Positions 9,201 through 17,227 of a DNA stretch of 64,000 nucleotides are shown here, piece after piece. The notes under the pieces were generated by a model. That model was not told the DNA's origin. It saw only the letters and a program-made list of their open reading frames with translations, and did no database searches. The translations under genes and the position numbers were made by a program. Every line of letters starts with the position of its first letter. The stretch's first letter is position 1. Origin of the DNA: PALSA-693 sp963702305 (GTDB taxonomy: Bacteria; Actinomycetota; Acidimicrobiia; Acidimicrobiales; Palsa-688); NCBI GenBank assembly GCA_963702305.1, contig CAVPBX010000018.1, positions 1 through 64,000 on the forward strand. Reading direction: 5' to 3'.

Positions 9201-9864
9201 TCAGTCAGATGCTGTCCTGAACGGCAAGAACCATTGATCAGGACGAAGGTTGGCCAAGCCGAAGCGACTGATCATTTCCTCGTCCACCTCAATGCCGTCC
9301 ATCTCGGGTTGCCACAAGAATTCGAAGTCACGATCCTCGAACAGCAAGTCTGAGTACATCTCGAAGTCGTCGTCAGCTGGGCGAGAGCGTGGGAGCGCAG
9401 CAAGGACGTCTCCTAGCCATTCTCGCTCACTCCCATCGGAGTGGGGCGTCTCGGGCCACTTCGAGCACGTGATCGAGCGCCACCTCGTCAGCCGTGCATA
9501 GGGGGAGAAATGCAGAAATGTCACCGCCAGCTAACAGACGATCAGCCAAGTCGTCGAAGCACTGACTGAACCGGGAGAGAAATGCTGGCGTAGCTCGCCG
9601 TACCGCATTTGGAGGAAGGATCGACCCATCGTCAATGAGATACGCGGGATCTGCTCTGGTAAGCGCAGCGATGGCCCGAGCATGGGCATCCAGTCGAATC
9701 GCCATACGCGGCGTTAGCCCCCACCTGGATTCTTCGACGTCCGTTGAGTAGGCCCGAGCGAAGGTTTCCAACAGGTCAGCGTCGTCGGGAGATAGCACGC
9801 GCTCGATCGTAGGCCGCCGCTGTTGCCACCGATATCCGCCAGGCGTTGCAGCTGGCACCGTCAC
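9201..9864 (-). CDS. Hypothetical protein, frame broken near 9430
   Basis: Two overlapping reverse-strand frames read as one protein of about 220 residues. The upstream part (9864 to 9427) is helical (DADLLETFARAYSTDVEESR; FSQCFDDLADRLLAGGD) and ends at a TGA after ARDAPLRWE. The downstream part, shifted by one base, continues with REWLGDVLAALPRSR, an acidic ADDDFEMYSDLLFEDRDFEF, and GLANLRPDQWFLPF, and has no start with a ribosome-binding site. From memory the layout matches a widespread actinobacterial unknown family whose C-terminus carries VLF-D-D then LG-DLRP-WF; this is inference. A single-base indel near 9425-9435 or a real pseudogene explains the break. Confidence 0.6.
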
Positions 9865-9873
9865 AGCCGACCT

Positions 9874-9889
9874 ATAGCATCCCTGCTAT
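9874..9889 (+). promoter_or_regulatory. Inverted repeat at the toxin start, probable antitoxin operator
   Basis: A perfect inverted repeat ATAGCA-TCCC-TGCTAT overlaps the toxin start codon (ATG 9888). A -10-like TATAGC begins at 9873, giving a nearly leaderless transcript, and no ribosome-binding site is present. HTH antitoxins usually bind such palindromes at their own promoter, so autoregulation is likely. Confidence 0.5.
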
Positions 9890-10235
9890 GCCCTGGGGTA
9901 GGATCGAACTAGAAGAGGAGGTGGAGCAATGGTTGCTCTCACTCGGCGACGATCAGTTCGGCCAGGTGGAGCGTTACGTCGACCTCCTTGCCGAGGAAGG
10001 CGTCCACCTCTCCGAGCCGTTCACGCGGCAACTCGATGGAAAGCTGCGCGAACTCAGGTTCTTCCTGGGCCGCCAACAAACAAGGATCACCTACTACATC
10101 GCCAGCGGTCGACGAATCGTTCTGTTGACGGTATTCACCAAGAGCCGCCAACGCGAGCGAGTCGAGATAGCTCGGGCTCGACAGGCCATGCAGAAGTGCG
10201 TCGATGAAGGCCACACCGGGGAGGAAGACGAATGA
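9888..10235 (+). CDS. RelE/HigB-type toxin of a toxin-antitoxin pair
   Basis: 115 residues from ATG 9888. The layout fits the Gp49/HigB branch of the RelE toxin superfamily: an N-terminal helix (EEEVEQWLLSLGD), then EPFTRQLDGKLRELRFFLGRQQTRITYYI and GRRIVLLTVFTKSRQRERVEIARAR. The LRELRF...RITYY...IVLL-FTK-S pattern is characteristic. Such toxins cleave mRNA in the ribosome. The gene overlaps the downstream antitoxin by 4 bases (ATGA). In this toxin-first order the antitoxin follows, as in higBA. An upstream start at 9846 would add 14 unlikely residues. Confidence 0.85.
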   Translation: MPWGRIELEEEVEQWLLSLGDDQFGQVERYVDLLAEEGVHLSEPFTRQLDGKLRELRFFLGRQQTRITYYIASGRRIVLLTVFTKSRQRERVEIARARQAMQKCVDEGHTGEEDE

Positions 10236-10534
10236 CTAGAAAAAGCTGGGATCAGATCAAGGCCGAACGGCCCGACACGCCTGCCCGTCGGCGCGGGTAC
10301 GAGAAGGCCGGACGGTCCATCCGATTGGCCATGGAGATTCACGCCCTGCGTGAAAAGCGTGGACTCAGCCAACGCGAACTCGCGGAGCGCCTTGGTACAA
10401 CTCAGTCGGCAATCGCCCGTCTGGAGGCTGGGAATGTTTCCCCGAGTCTCCCGACACTCGACAAAGTCGCGGCGGCTCTCGATGTCGAGTTGATTGTCAG
10501 CTTCGTCGACCTCAGCGACCGCAAGGCCGGTTGA
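10232..10534 (+). CDS. HigA-like XRE-family antitoxin
   Basis: 100 residues. The first half is basic and helical (RRRGYEKAGRSIRLAMEIHA). The second holds a canonical XRE helix-turn-helix: LREKRGLSQRELAERLGTTQ, SAIARLEAGNVSPSLPTLDK, then VAAALDVELIVSF. It overlaps the toxin gene by ATGA, so translation is coupled. It should neutralise the toxin and repress the shared promoter at the 9874-9889 palindrome. Downstream is the end of a transposon remnant, with no further partner gene. Confidence 0.9.
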   Translation: MTRKSWDQIKAERPDTPARRRGYEKAGRSIRLAMEIHALREKRGLSQRELAERLGTTQSAIARLEAGNVSPSLPTLDKVAAALDVELIVSFVDLSDRKAG

Positions 10535-10732
10535 CGATCGGGCGCTTGTGGAGACGCTCGACTCGAAGCTGTGGACGCTCTGGGATCGACCATAGATACG
10601 TGCATGTCACAGACTTTCGTGATCATCCCACTTAGGGATGTTCACGAAAATCTACGTCGTGTCATCACGAAATAGGTTTTCGTGGCTTCCTGTAGGCGGA
10701 TTTGATCGCTTGAGACCAGTGTTCAGCAGTTT

Positions 10733-10754
10733 GACGGCCCCTGAGGGGGCCGTC
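10733..10754. terminator. GC hairpin downstream of transposase remnant 1
   Basis: GACGGCCCC and its complement form a 9-bp perfect stem with loop TGAG. It is followed on the plus strand by CTTTCGC and lies about 100 bases past the transposase stop. The same 22 bases recur exactly at 15260-15281. Its likely role is as a transcription terminator insulating the element; there is no long T-run. Confidence 0.5.
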
Positions 10755-10852
10755 TTTCGCGCCTAGGGTCCTGTCGCGCATCGCCGGTCCGTTCCGGGAC
10801 GCGTTGAAGCCGGCCGCCTTCTGGCAGCCGGCGGTCTCGGCGTCGGTTGGGG

Positions 10853-11330
10853 TCAGCCCGGTGGCGCTTCGGTGGCTTCGATGACGTCAGCCCAGGTGCC
10901 GGTGCGCCGGTGTGCTCGAGTCTTCTTCGGCTTGTCGGTGGGCTGGCCGGTCTCGTCGAGGTGGTGCTTGGCCCGGAAGCTGCGGATGCGGTCCAGGTTG
11001 TAAGCGGCGAGGGTGAAACCGAGCATGACGGTCATCTTGGTGACGCCCATCACCCGCATGAAGCCTCGACCGAGGTCGGTGAACACGCCTTTGAGGGCGG
11101 CGTTGACCGACTCCACGACCTGGCGGCGTCCCATAGAGATCCGCCAGGCGGTGGTGCCGTAGGTGAGGCGCTGCCACCACGCCATCTCGGCGGCCTGGGC
11201 GGTCAGGATCCCGTGGCAGCACTTGTCGCAGCCCTCGGCGACCGGCACCAGGGGGACGGTCTTGGCCCTTGTCAACGGCTCGGTTGTCGCCGACGACCAC
11301 GGAGGTGATGTCGGGACGGAACCTGTCCTT
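10853..11330 (-). pseudogene. Transposase C-terminal fragment (DDE type)
   Basis: The reverse frame ends at 10853. The recognisable part begins about 11300 (KTVPLVPVAEGCDKCCHG) and runs through YGTTAWRISMGRRQVVESVN, AALKGVFTDLGRGF and TKMTVMLGFTLAAYNLDRIR. This resembles the C-terminal end of DDE transposases of IS1182/IS5-like groups, where RR-x-VE-x-N carries the last catalytic Glu. The N-terminal two thirds, with the DD residues, are absent, so it cannot transpose. The lipoprotein gene ends at 11389, just beyond the break. Confidence 0.75.
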
Positions 11331-11388
11331 ATCCGAAGCAGTTTTCGGGTTGAAGCATCTGGATGTCGTGGCGGCCTGCCAGCACCGC

Positions 11389-11793
11389 CTATGACGGCTC
11401 CCAGCGCCAACCGTTGTTGTCCTTACAGGTGATGTTCTCGCCGTTGCCGGCCACACCGCTGAGGCCGTGGTCAGAGTTGCGACAGTACTCTCCCGGTTCG
11501 TAGCAGTTTCCGCTGTTGGTGAGCGGATGGCATGATGCCGTGGAAGGCGGGGACGACGTCACGGCGGGTTGCGTTGCTGGCGGCGCCGTGCTTGGTGGTG
11601 CGGTCGACGGTGCGGTTGCCGGAACGATAGGGGCTGGTTTGGCCACTGTTGTTGCGACGGCCCGGACGGTCGTAGTAGATGCGACGGTGGCCGGCACTCG
11701 CGAGGTTGTCGGCGTTGACGCCGCGGTCGAGCCACATCCAGCTAGTACCCCGACCATCAGGACCCCAGCGAGAAACCGCAGTCGCACCGCCAT
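11389..11793 (-). CDS. Putative lipoprotein with Thr/Pro/Ala linker and Cys-rich tail
   Basis: 134 residues from the ATG at 11793. A lipobox signal peptide is clear: positive RLR, hydrophobic FLAGVLMVGVLAG, then Cys, so the mature protein is lipid-anchored outside the cell. A long Thr/Ser/Pro/Ala linker (about residues 25-85) extends from the membrane. The C-terminal 45 residues hold four cysteines and GNCYEPGEYCRNSDHGLSGV plus ITCKDNNGWRW, a compact disulphide-rich module seen in actinobacterial exported proteins of unknown function. Transposase remnant 1 begins immediately after its stop. Confidence 0.75.
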   Translation of the reverse strand: MAVRLRFLAGVLMVGVLAGCGSTAASTPTTSRVPATVASTTTVRAVATTVAKPAPIVPATAPSTAPPSTAPPATQPAVTSSPPSTASCHPLTNSGNCYEPGEYCRNSDHGLSGVAGNGENITCKDNNGWRWEPS

Positions 11794-12051
11794 CGTTTCG
11801 CCTTTCCCCCGGCACCCGCTCTGCCGCAGCGCCAAACTGACAGTAGCGCGTCCCGGGTCGGTCCACTTGTGTGCGCCGTGATGACGATGGCGGCCAGAGG
11901 GGTCTCGGCCAGCTGGAGTCGAATAGGTGTCGCGAGCGCCGAAACCGCCACTCGAACAGGCTGCATCGGCCGTCAGGGATCGTTCGGCGCCGTCAATAGG
12001 CGATCAGCCGCGGCTGTACCCTCGCGGCTGACGGGACGAACGGGGACGTGG

Positions 12052-12702
12052 ATGTTCGAGAAGCATCGGGAGCACCGTGCCGAGAAGCACTACCAAGAGG
12101 CGCTGGCCGCCTGGCAGACCCAGCGCGACGGCTACGCCGACCTGGTCGCGACCGCCCGACAGTTCCATGGGGTCACGACCAGCGAAATCAACCTGGGCTC
12201 CGGCGAACTCCTGTTCTACAAGGTCGATGGTGCCGGATTGGTGGAGGAACGGCGAGGCCCGGGCCAATACCAGGGACGCTCCTCAGGAGTGTCGGTGCCC
12301 ATCGGAAACATCAGCGGGCACGCCATCCGATACCACGTCGGCGCATCCCGAGGTCACTACGTGCAAGGCGCCCCAATCCTCACCGTCATCGACCAGGGAA
12401 GCGTCTTCGTCACCAACCGTCGCGTCATCTTCACCGGGGCCAAACAAACCCGCCAATGCGACTACGCCAAGCTGATCGGCTACGAGCACGACGACCACAC
12501 AGGAACGACCACCTTCTCAGTATCGAACCGGCAAAAGCCGACCGTGGTCACCTACGGGCCAGCCGTCGCCGGCGCCTTCGACTTCCGGCTCGATCTCGCC
12601 CTCGCCACCTACAGAGGCACCATCGACCAATTCACTGACGGGCTCCAGCAAACCCTCGCCGCACTGGACGCCAACCGACCCGCCCTCGCCCAGCCGAGCT
12701 GA
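12052..12702 (+). CDS. PH-like domain protein of unknown function
   Basis: 216 residues from ATG 12052; upstream in-frame codons look non-coding. The N-terminus is a charged helix (EKHREHRAEKHYQEALAAW). Residues about 60-180 read as a beta-rich bacterial PH/GRAM-like fold with the typical strand GSVFVTNRRVIFTG followed by an acidic YEHDDHTGTTTFSVSN. A helical tail closes the protein. No transmembrane segment or signal is present, so it is cytoplasmic or membrane-peripheral. Similar domains occur in bacterial proteins of unknown role that also carry SHOCT or zinc-ribbon parts; neither is seen here. Confidence 0.7.
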   Translation: MFEKHREHRAEKHYQEALAAWQTQRDGYADLVATARQFHGVTTSEINLGSGELLFYKVDGAGLVEERRGPGQYQGRSSGVSVPIGNISGHAIRYHVGASRGHYVQGAPILTVIDQGSVFVTNRRVIFTGAKQTRQCDYAKLIGYEHDDHTGTTTFSVSNRQKPTVVTYGPAVAGAFDFRLDLALATYRGTIDQFTDGLQQTLAALDANRPALAQPS

Positions 12703-12811
12703 GGGTTCGAAAAGCAGCCAGCTCGAAGTAGGCGGACGCCGGCGTTGCGACGATCCACGCAACTTGCGCTCCCAGTGAGCCCTCCGGGCGTCGGGAATCC
12801 CGGCCCGGCGG

Positions 12812-13672
12812 TCAGCGGTCGTGATCCCCGCCGCCGGCGGCGAACGGCAGCGGAACAGTGTCACTCCCGACGTGCGCCTCCAAGCGGGCCAGCCGTTGAA
12901 GCACCTCAGTCAGGCGGGCCTCCAACTGCTCCGTCCCTTTGAGCTCGGCCGCCTCTTGCCGCTCGATAGTGCCCAAGTTCTCGACGAACCAGCCGGCCAC
13001 CGATGCTGTGACGACTCCCAGCACCGCGATGCCGGTGAGCATCACCGCCGCGGCGATCAGGCGCCCTTGACCAGTAACAGGAACCTTGTCGCCGTAACCG
13101 ACCGTCGTCACCGTCGACAGCGCCCACCACAAGGCGTCGCCAAACGTATGAATAGTCGAGCCTGCCGCATTCCGCTCGACATCAAGCATTCCGACCGCGC
13201 CAATGAACACGATGATCACCGCCACCGTGACCACCTGAACAGCAACATCAACATGCAAACGACCTCTCGAACGTCGCGTCGCCGACCCCGCGAGCGCACC
13301 AACCCGGGCGAAGCGAGCAACCCGGGCCAGACGGGCAAGACGGAGCGGACGAAGAACCGGAACTGCGACCACCACCAGATCAAGAACGTTGTGAACAACG
13401 AAATACAACCGGCGCGGCGCGAGCGCCAGTCGAGTCACGTACTCGGCGACGAAGACAACCCAGATCGTCGTGTCCGCCAGAGCGAACGAGTGCCGCCAGC
13501 CAGAAGACAGGTGGCTATCGATCACAGGGGTGACCAACCCGACAAGGAACAGAACAGAGAAGAACAACATCGGAACCTCGGTCCACCGCTCGAATCGAGC
13601 CAGCGCAACCGCTGAACCCCCGAACCGTGACCGAACTGCAGGCTCTGACGCCGACGCTGGTGTATCGCTCAT
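12812..13672 (-). CDS. Voltage-gated-type potassium channel
   Basis: 286 residues. Layout is six-transmembrane: S1 near residue 35 (LFFSVLFLVGLVTPVI), S2 (TTIWVVFVAEYVTRLA), S3, then an arginine-rich S4 (RPLRLARLARVARFARVG), S5 (VVTVAVIIVFIGAVGM), the pore helix DALWWALSTVTTVGYGDKVP with the TVGYGD selectivity filter, and S6 (AAVMLTGIAVLGVVTASVAG). The C-terminus is a short coiled coil (ERQEAAELKGTEQLEARLTE), likely for tetramer assembly. It is a single gene, flanked by the PH-like gene and the RES/antitoxin operon. Confidence 0.9.
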   Translation of the reverse strand: MSDTPASASEPAVRSRFGGSAVALARFERWTEVPMLFFSVLFLVGLVTPVIDSHLSSGWRHSFALADTTIWVVFVAEYVTRLALAPRRLYFVVHNVLDLVVVAVPVLRPLRLARLARVARFARVGALAGSATRRSRGRLHVDVAVQVVTVAVIIVFIGAVGMLDVERNAAGSTIHTFGDALWWALSTVTTVGYGDKVPVTGQGRLIAAAVMLTGIAVLGVVTASVAGWFVENLGTIERQEAAELKGTEQLEARLTEVLQRLARLEAHVGSDTVPLPFAAGGGDHDR

Positions 13673-13905
13673 GCCCTAGAGCCTGCATGGCGCGTGACCG
13701 TTGCGACGTGGACCTCCTCTTCAGGCTCCGCGCCCCTAACCTGCGGGACCGCACCTACCTCTCCAAACCCGGCGATCGGGCCCTACGACAACTTCTCCAC
13801 GCCGAAGGCAGATAACACCGCTTATCGGGTGACAGCAAATGGCACGAATATCGGCATCTTCAACCTTGGTGAAGCCGACCGAGCGGCTCGGGATCAGAGG
13901 GCAGA

Positions 13906-14481
13906 TCAGTACAGGTCCGGAAGTATCCAGAGATCGAATTCGATCGCCCCCTGCCTCAGGACTTCGTCGGGGATTTCGTTCCTGGCCGTGGCAAACAACT
14001 TGGTATCACCGGGGCCTCCGAATATCGCGACGCTGCGTTCTTGAAACGCTGGGTCGTGGCGGGCTGTGTAGTAGACCCCATCGAAACCGGCTGCATAGAG
14101 CTCACTGGCGACGGCTTGGCTTGCAGCGTAATCAGTCCCGACACTGATGTCGCCGGTGATCCGATGAGAGCCGAGGCCCTGTCTGTTGGTCAGGTCAGCG
14201 AGCTTCAATGGACGGATCAAGACAAGTTCGGACATCGATCGCTCGGCTATGTCTGACTCACTGATGGCGCCTAATCGACCGAGCGTTTCGATGTAGGCGC
14301 CCATCGGTGAGGGGGTCACGTAACAGGTTCCGATACCGTCGACATTCGTGACGTCGAAGCGTCCCGTACCGTCGGAGCAGAAGTAGACGGGATCATTGGC
14401 GGTTCGGTGCACCCGGTACAGCACGCGCTCGGGGTAGAGGGTGAGTGGAGGGAAGTCGTGCCAGTCAGGAGAACCAACCAT
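13906..14481 (-). CDS. RES-domain toxin (NAD+-degrading)
   Basis: 191 residues from ATG 14481, sharing one base with the antitoxin stop (TGATG); a GTG at 14484 is an alternative. The RES signature is present: Arg near residue 23 in YRVHR, a Glu near 65 in GAYIETLGRLG, and a Ser near 150 in ERSVAIFGG, the three conserved polar positions of the family. Known RES toxins deplete NAD+ and halt growth. It is the second gene of a two-gene operon with the HTH antitoxin upstream, as in Xre-RES systems. Confidence 0.85.
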   Translation of the reverse strand: MVGSPDWHDFPPLTLYPERVLYRVHRTANDPVYFCSDGTGRFDVTNVDGIGTCYVTPSPMGAYIETLGRLGAISESDIAERSMSELVLIRPLKLADLTNRQGLGSHRITGDISVGTDYAASQAVASELYAAGFDGVYYTARHDPAFQERSVAIFGGPGDTKLFATARNEIPDEVLRQGAIEFDLWILPDLY

Positions 14482-15014
14482 CACTGCGATAGCGCTGCGG
14501 CAGTCCTGCGGGCAGCATCACCGAGAGGCTGGAACGGTCGGCCGGATTCGAGCCACGTCGCCGGGGTTGATCCATCGAGTTCCGGCTGAGAGGTCATAGC
14601 CCAACTCGCCACCTGCAATCCACGAACCTCAGGAAAGAAGTGTCGGAACAAGCTGACGATCTCGCCGACTTCAGACCTGATCTCGAATTGCTCCCCGGTG
14701 CGGAACTGCCAGATTGGAAAGCGGCGCGTCCTTCCTGCTGGCAGCGAGACAAGTCGGCCGGCGGCGACCGCTTTCGCGACAGCCTGGCGTGTTACACCCA
14801 GCCGTTCACATACCTGAGCCGTATCAAGCATCGGGCCAAGGCGCTGGTCCCACAGGATCGGCGCTAGAGCGAGATGAACCGACCGTCTGCCAATCTCGAC
14901 GAGTTCATCCCAGCCGAGTCCCTGCAGAGGCGACGGTTCATGGTCAAGGAGTTCGACGGCCTCGTTTAAACCCAGCTTGAGACCTTCTTCTAGAGCGGCG
15001 TAAGCATCAGCCAT
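14481..15014 (-). CDS. Antitoxin partner of the RES toxin, HTH protein
   Basis: 177 residues from ATG 15014. A TTG at 15038 is in frame but lies inside the promoter, so it is rejected as start. The N-terminal half is helical (AYAALEEGLKLGLNEAVELL). The centre holds a helix-turn-helix, LDTAQVCERLGVTRQAVAKA with AGRLVSLPAGRTRRFPIWQF as wing, closer to excisionase/MerR types than to the Xre plus DUF2384 antitoxins best known with RES. The C-terminal third (FRHFFPEVRG, then ELDGSTPATWLESGR) resembles the toxin-binding tails of MbcA/ParS-like antitoxins. It should bind and inhibit the toxin and repress the operon. Confidence 0.75.
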   Translation of the reverse strand: MADAYAALEEGLKLGLNEAVELLDHEPSPLQGLGWDELVEIGRRSVHLALAPILWDQRLGPMLDTAQVCERLGVTRQAVAKAVAAGRLVSLPAGRTRRFPIWQFRTGEQFEIRSEVGEIVSLFRHFFPEVRGLQVASWAMTSQPELDGSTPATWLESGRPFQPLGDAARRTAAALSQ

Positions 15015-15020
15015 GTCTTC

Positions 15021-15048
15021 ATCATAGCGAACTGTCAACCACTGTCAA
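15021..15048 (-). promoter_or_regulatory. Consensus promoter of the RES toxin-antitoxin operon, with tandem repeat
   Basis: On the reverse strand TTGACA (15048-15043), a 16-base spacer and TATGAT (15026-15021) form a near-perfect sigma-70 promoter. The -10 lies 6 bases from the antitoxin ATG at 15014, so the mRNA would be leaderless or almost so. The -35 is part of a 10-bp direct repeat (ACTGTCAACC at 15031-15040 and 15041-15050), which could bind the antitoxin. Confidence 0.65.
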
Positions 15049-15259
15049 CCAGGTACCTGACCTGCTCCACCCGGTGAGTGCTCGGACCTTCGCCTGTGAC
15101 CAGGTGTGCTACAAACATACGTACGTGCAGGTAATGGAGTTTCGTGATCTCCCACCCACCAGGGATGATCATGAAAACCTATGTTGGGTGATCACAAAAT
15201 AGGTTTCGTGGCTCTCCCCAGGCGGGTTTGACCGCTTGAGACACTTCGTTCAGCAGTTT

Positions 15260-15281
15260 GACGGCCCCTGAGGGGGCCGTC
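15260..15281. terminator. GC hairpin downstream of transposase remnant 2
   Basis: The same 22 bases as at 10733-10754: a 9-bp stem with loop TGAG, followed by CTTTCGC on the plus strand. Confidence 0.5.
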
Positions 15282-15372
15282 TTTCGCCTTCACGCGTCTT
15301 CCAGACCGGCCAACACGATTCGGGACGCGTTGAAGCCGACTGCCCTCTGGCAGCCGGCACAGTCCTCGGGTC

Positions 15373-15620
15373 TTATTCGGTCAGTCGGGCGGCCCCTCGG
15401 CCGACTCGATGACGTCGGCACGTCCCGGTGCGCCGCCGCGCCCGGGACTGCTTCGGGTTTACCGTGGGCAGTCCCGCCTCGTCGAGGTGCTGCTTGGCCC
15501 GGAGGCTACGGATCCGGTCCAGGTTGAACGAGGCCAGGGTGAATCCAAGCATGACGGTCATCTTGGTCACGCCCATGACCCGCAAGAACCCTCTCCCCAG
15601 GTCGGTGACGACAGCCCGCA
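15373..15620 (-). pseudogene. Transposase C-terminal fragment, second copy
   Basis: Only about 75 residues are recognisable: VTDLGRGFLRVMGVTKMTVM, LGFTLASFNLDRIRSLRAKQ, HLDEAGLPTVNPKQSRARRR. They parallel the last part of copy 1 at most positions. The catalytic Glu region present in copy 1 is lost and foreign sequence follows after about 15620. The open frame up to 15714 contains no more transposase. Confidence 0.7.
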
Positions 15621-15808
15621 GCCGGCGATCTGGGGTGGCACGGGCTGCCGTCAAGGAGTCGCGCGGTTTACGACCCTGCCAGTGAGTGAGGCATCGGACT
15701 ACGCGTTCTCCCATTCCGCCGAGGACGGGTCGCGCCGTCTCCGACCGGTCGCGTGATCGCTACCGATCGTCGGATGGAGGCAGACGGTTCTGGCCGAGGT
15801 TCCTTGAC

Positions 15809-17227
15809 TTGAAGATCGCGGTGGTCGGTGGGTCCGCGGGCGGCATGTTCGCTTCGTTACTGCTGGCGCGGGCCGGGCATGAGGTCCTGCTGCTGGAGCA
15901 GGACGGCCTCGAAGTCGCGGCTGATGTCGAGTCGGCCGCCCGGTCAGCTCTGCGTGCGTCAGCGCCGCAGATCGTGCACCCGCACTTCCTGGTAGCCAAG
16001 TGTCGTGATCTGTTGAGCGAAAGCCTGCCCGACGTGTTCGAGGCGCTCCTGGCGGCCGGGGCCAGTCCAGTGCCTCTAACGATGCGCATGCCCTCGACAC
16101 TTTCTGACCGAAGCGGCTGGCCAGGCGACGAGCGGCTCACGACCGTGGCGACGCGGCGGTCGACACTTGACTGGGTCCTACGACGCTTCGTGTCGTCTGA
16201 GCCCAGAGTCACCATCCGCCACGGCAGCAAGGTTGTGGGTCTACTGGCTCGACCGGGCAATCCGCCACACGTCGTCGGAGTCCGAACCAGCAGCGGTGAC
16301 ATCGCCGCGGACGTGGTGGTAGACGCGTGCGGCCGACGCTCGGCGATCCACACGTGGCTGGATGGGATCGATGCCCGAGAGCCGGCAACGTGGTTTGCTG
16401 AATGCGGTTTGGCGTACTACACCCGCCACCATCGGGTGCGCCCCGGCGCTCAGCTGCCAGCGTCGTCGACCAGCCGCTTGATCGCCACAATGGACGAGTT
16501 CACGGCGTTGATCTCTGGGGCCGACAACGGGGTCATGCAACTCGCGGTCATACCGCTGGCCACCGACCGACGGTTTCGAAACTTGCGCCATCCCGAGGTG
16601 CACACAGCCGTGCTTCGCTCCGTACCTGCATGTGCGTCGTGGTTAGACGGACTCGAGCCGATCACCGAGGTCTATGTCATGGCGGGATTGCACAACACGA
16701 TGCGCCGCTTGGTCGTAGACGGCACGCCAGTCGTCACCGGCCTCGCCACCATCGGCGACTCTGTCTGCTCCACCAACCCCACCCTCGCACGCGGTCTCGC
16801 CGTCGCCCTGCGCGGGGCCGTCGACCTCGTCAACGTTATCGAGGAGCACCAAGGTGACTGGATGGCGCAAGCCCTGCACCTCGATGCTCTGATCGGCGAG
16901 CACGTCCATCCCTTCTACACAGATCAAGCGGTGATAGATGGAGAACGATTGGCCGTGTTACGACACAACATCGACGGTACCCCCGCACCGGAGCGGCCAC
17001 CACCGATAACAGATCGAGTCACCTTCACACAGTTACACACGGCCGCCGTGTTCGATCCCGTCGCGTTCCGGGGGTTCTGGAAGGTCATGGGGATGACCCG
17101 CCTGCCCGAAGAGGTCTACCAAGATCCCCAAATCGTCGTGTCAACCCGAGAAACGCTCGAACAGCATCCTGAATCACGTACGCTCCAACCGACACGAGAG
17201 GAGTTGCTCGCAGCCCTTGCCGTGTAA
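15809..17227 (+). CDS. FAD-dependent monooxygenase/halogenase-like oxidoreductase
   Basis: 472 residues from TTG 15809, directly at the Rossmann fold; the frame is open upstream to 15686 but that part overlaps the transposon scar. The dinucleotide site is KIAVVGGSAGGMFASLLLAR with the acidic EQDG after it. A second FAD contact, GDSVCSTNPTLARGLAVALR, is typical of group A flavoprotein monooxygenases and halogenases. No WxWxIP halogenase motif is seen, and the substrate is unknown. The middle (VVDACGRRSAIHTWL) fits FAD/substrate-domain architecture. It is a single gene, followed by a perfect palindrome. Confidence 0.8.
   Translation: MKIAVVGGSAGGMFASLLLARAGHEVLLLEQDGLEVAADVESAARSALRASAPQIVHPHFLVAKCRDLLSESLPDVFEALLAAGASPVPLTMRMPSTLSDRSGWPGDERLTTVATRRSTLDWVLRRFVSSEPRVTIRHGSKVVGLLARPGNPPHVVGVRTSSGDIAADVVVDACGRRSAIHTWLDGIDAREPATWFAECGLAYYTRHHRVRPGAQLPASSTSRLIATMDEFTALISGADNGVMQLAVIPLATDRRFRNLRHPEVHTAVLRSVPACASWLDGLEPITEVYVMAGLHNTMRRLVVDGTPVVTGLATIGDSVCSTNPTLARGLAVALRGAVDLVNVIEEHQGDWMAQALHLDALIGEHVHPFYTDQAVIDGERLAVLRHNIDGTPAPERPPPITDRVTFTQLHTAAVFDPVAFRGFWKVMGMTRLPEEVYQDPQIVVSTRETLEQHPESRTLQPTREELLAALAV

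Larger units (their letters stand above)
10615..11330 (-). mobile_element. Insertion-sequence remnant, copy 1 (3' end)
   Basis: Holds the C-terminal part of a transposase on the reverse strand and the element end beyond its stop. The end carries a hairpin at 10615-10649 (TTTCGTGA / TCACGAAA, with an inner CATCCC / GGGATG), a second hairpin at about 10666-10685, and a GC hairpin at 10733-10754. A diverged copy with the same layout is at 15140-15620. The transposase N-terminus and other end are missing, so the element is dead. The right boundary is approximate. Confidence 0.7.
15140..15620 (-). mobile_element. Insertion-sequence remnant, copy 2 (3' end)
   Basis: Homologous to the element end at 10615 and in the same orientation, but clearly diverged. 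The terminal hairpin is kept with changes (TTTCGTGATC at 15140-15149 against GATCATGAAA at 15167-15176, one wobble pair). The GC hairpin at 15260-15281 is identical to copy 1. The transposase part is shorter than in copy 1. Confidence 0.7.

Noticed and set aside
11471..11866. 131-residue minus-strand frame over the lipoprotein
   Set aside because: It is the shifted frame of the lipoprotein gene, which has the clear lipobox in its own frame.
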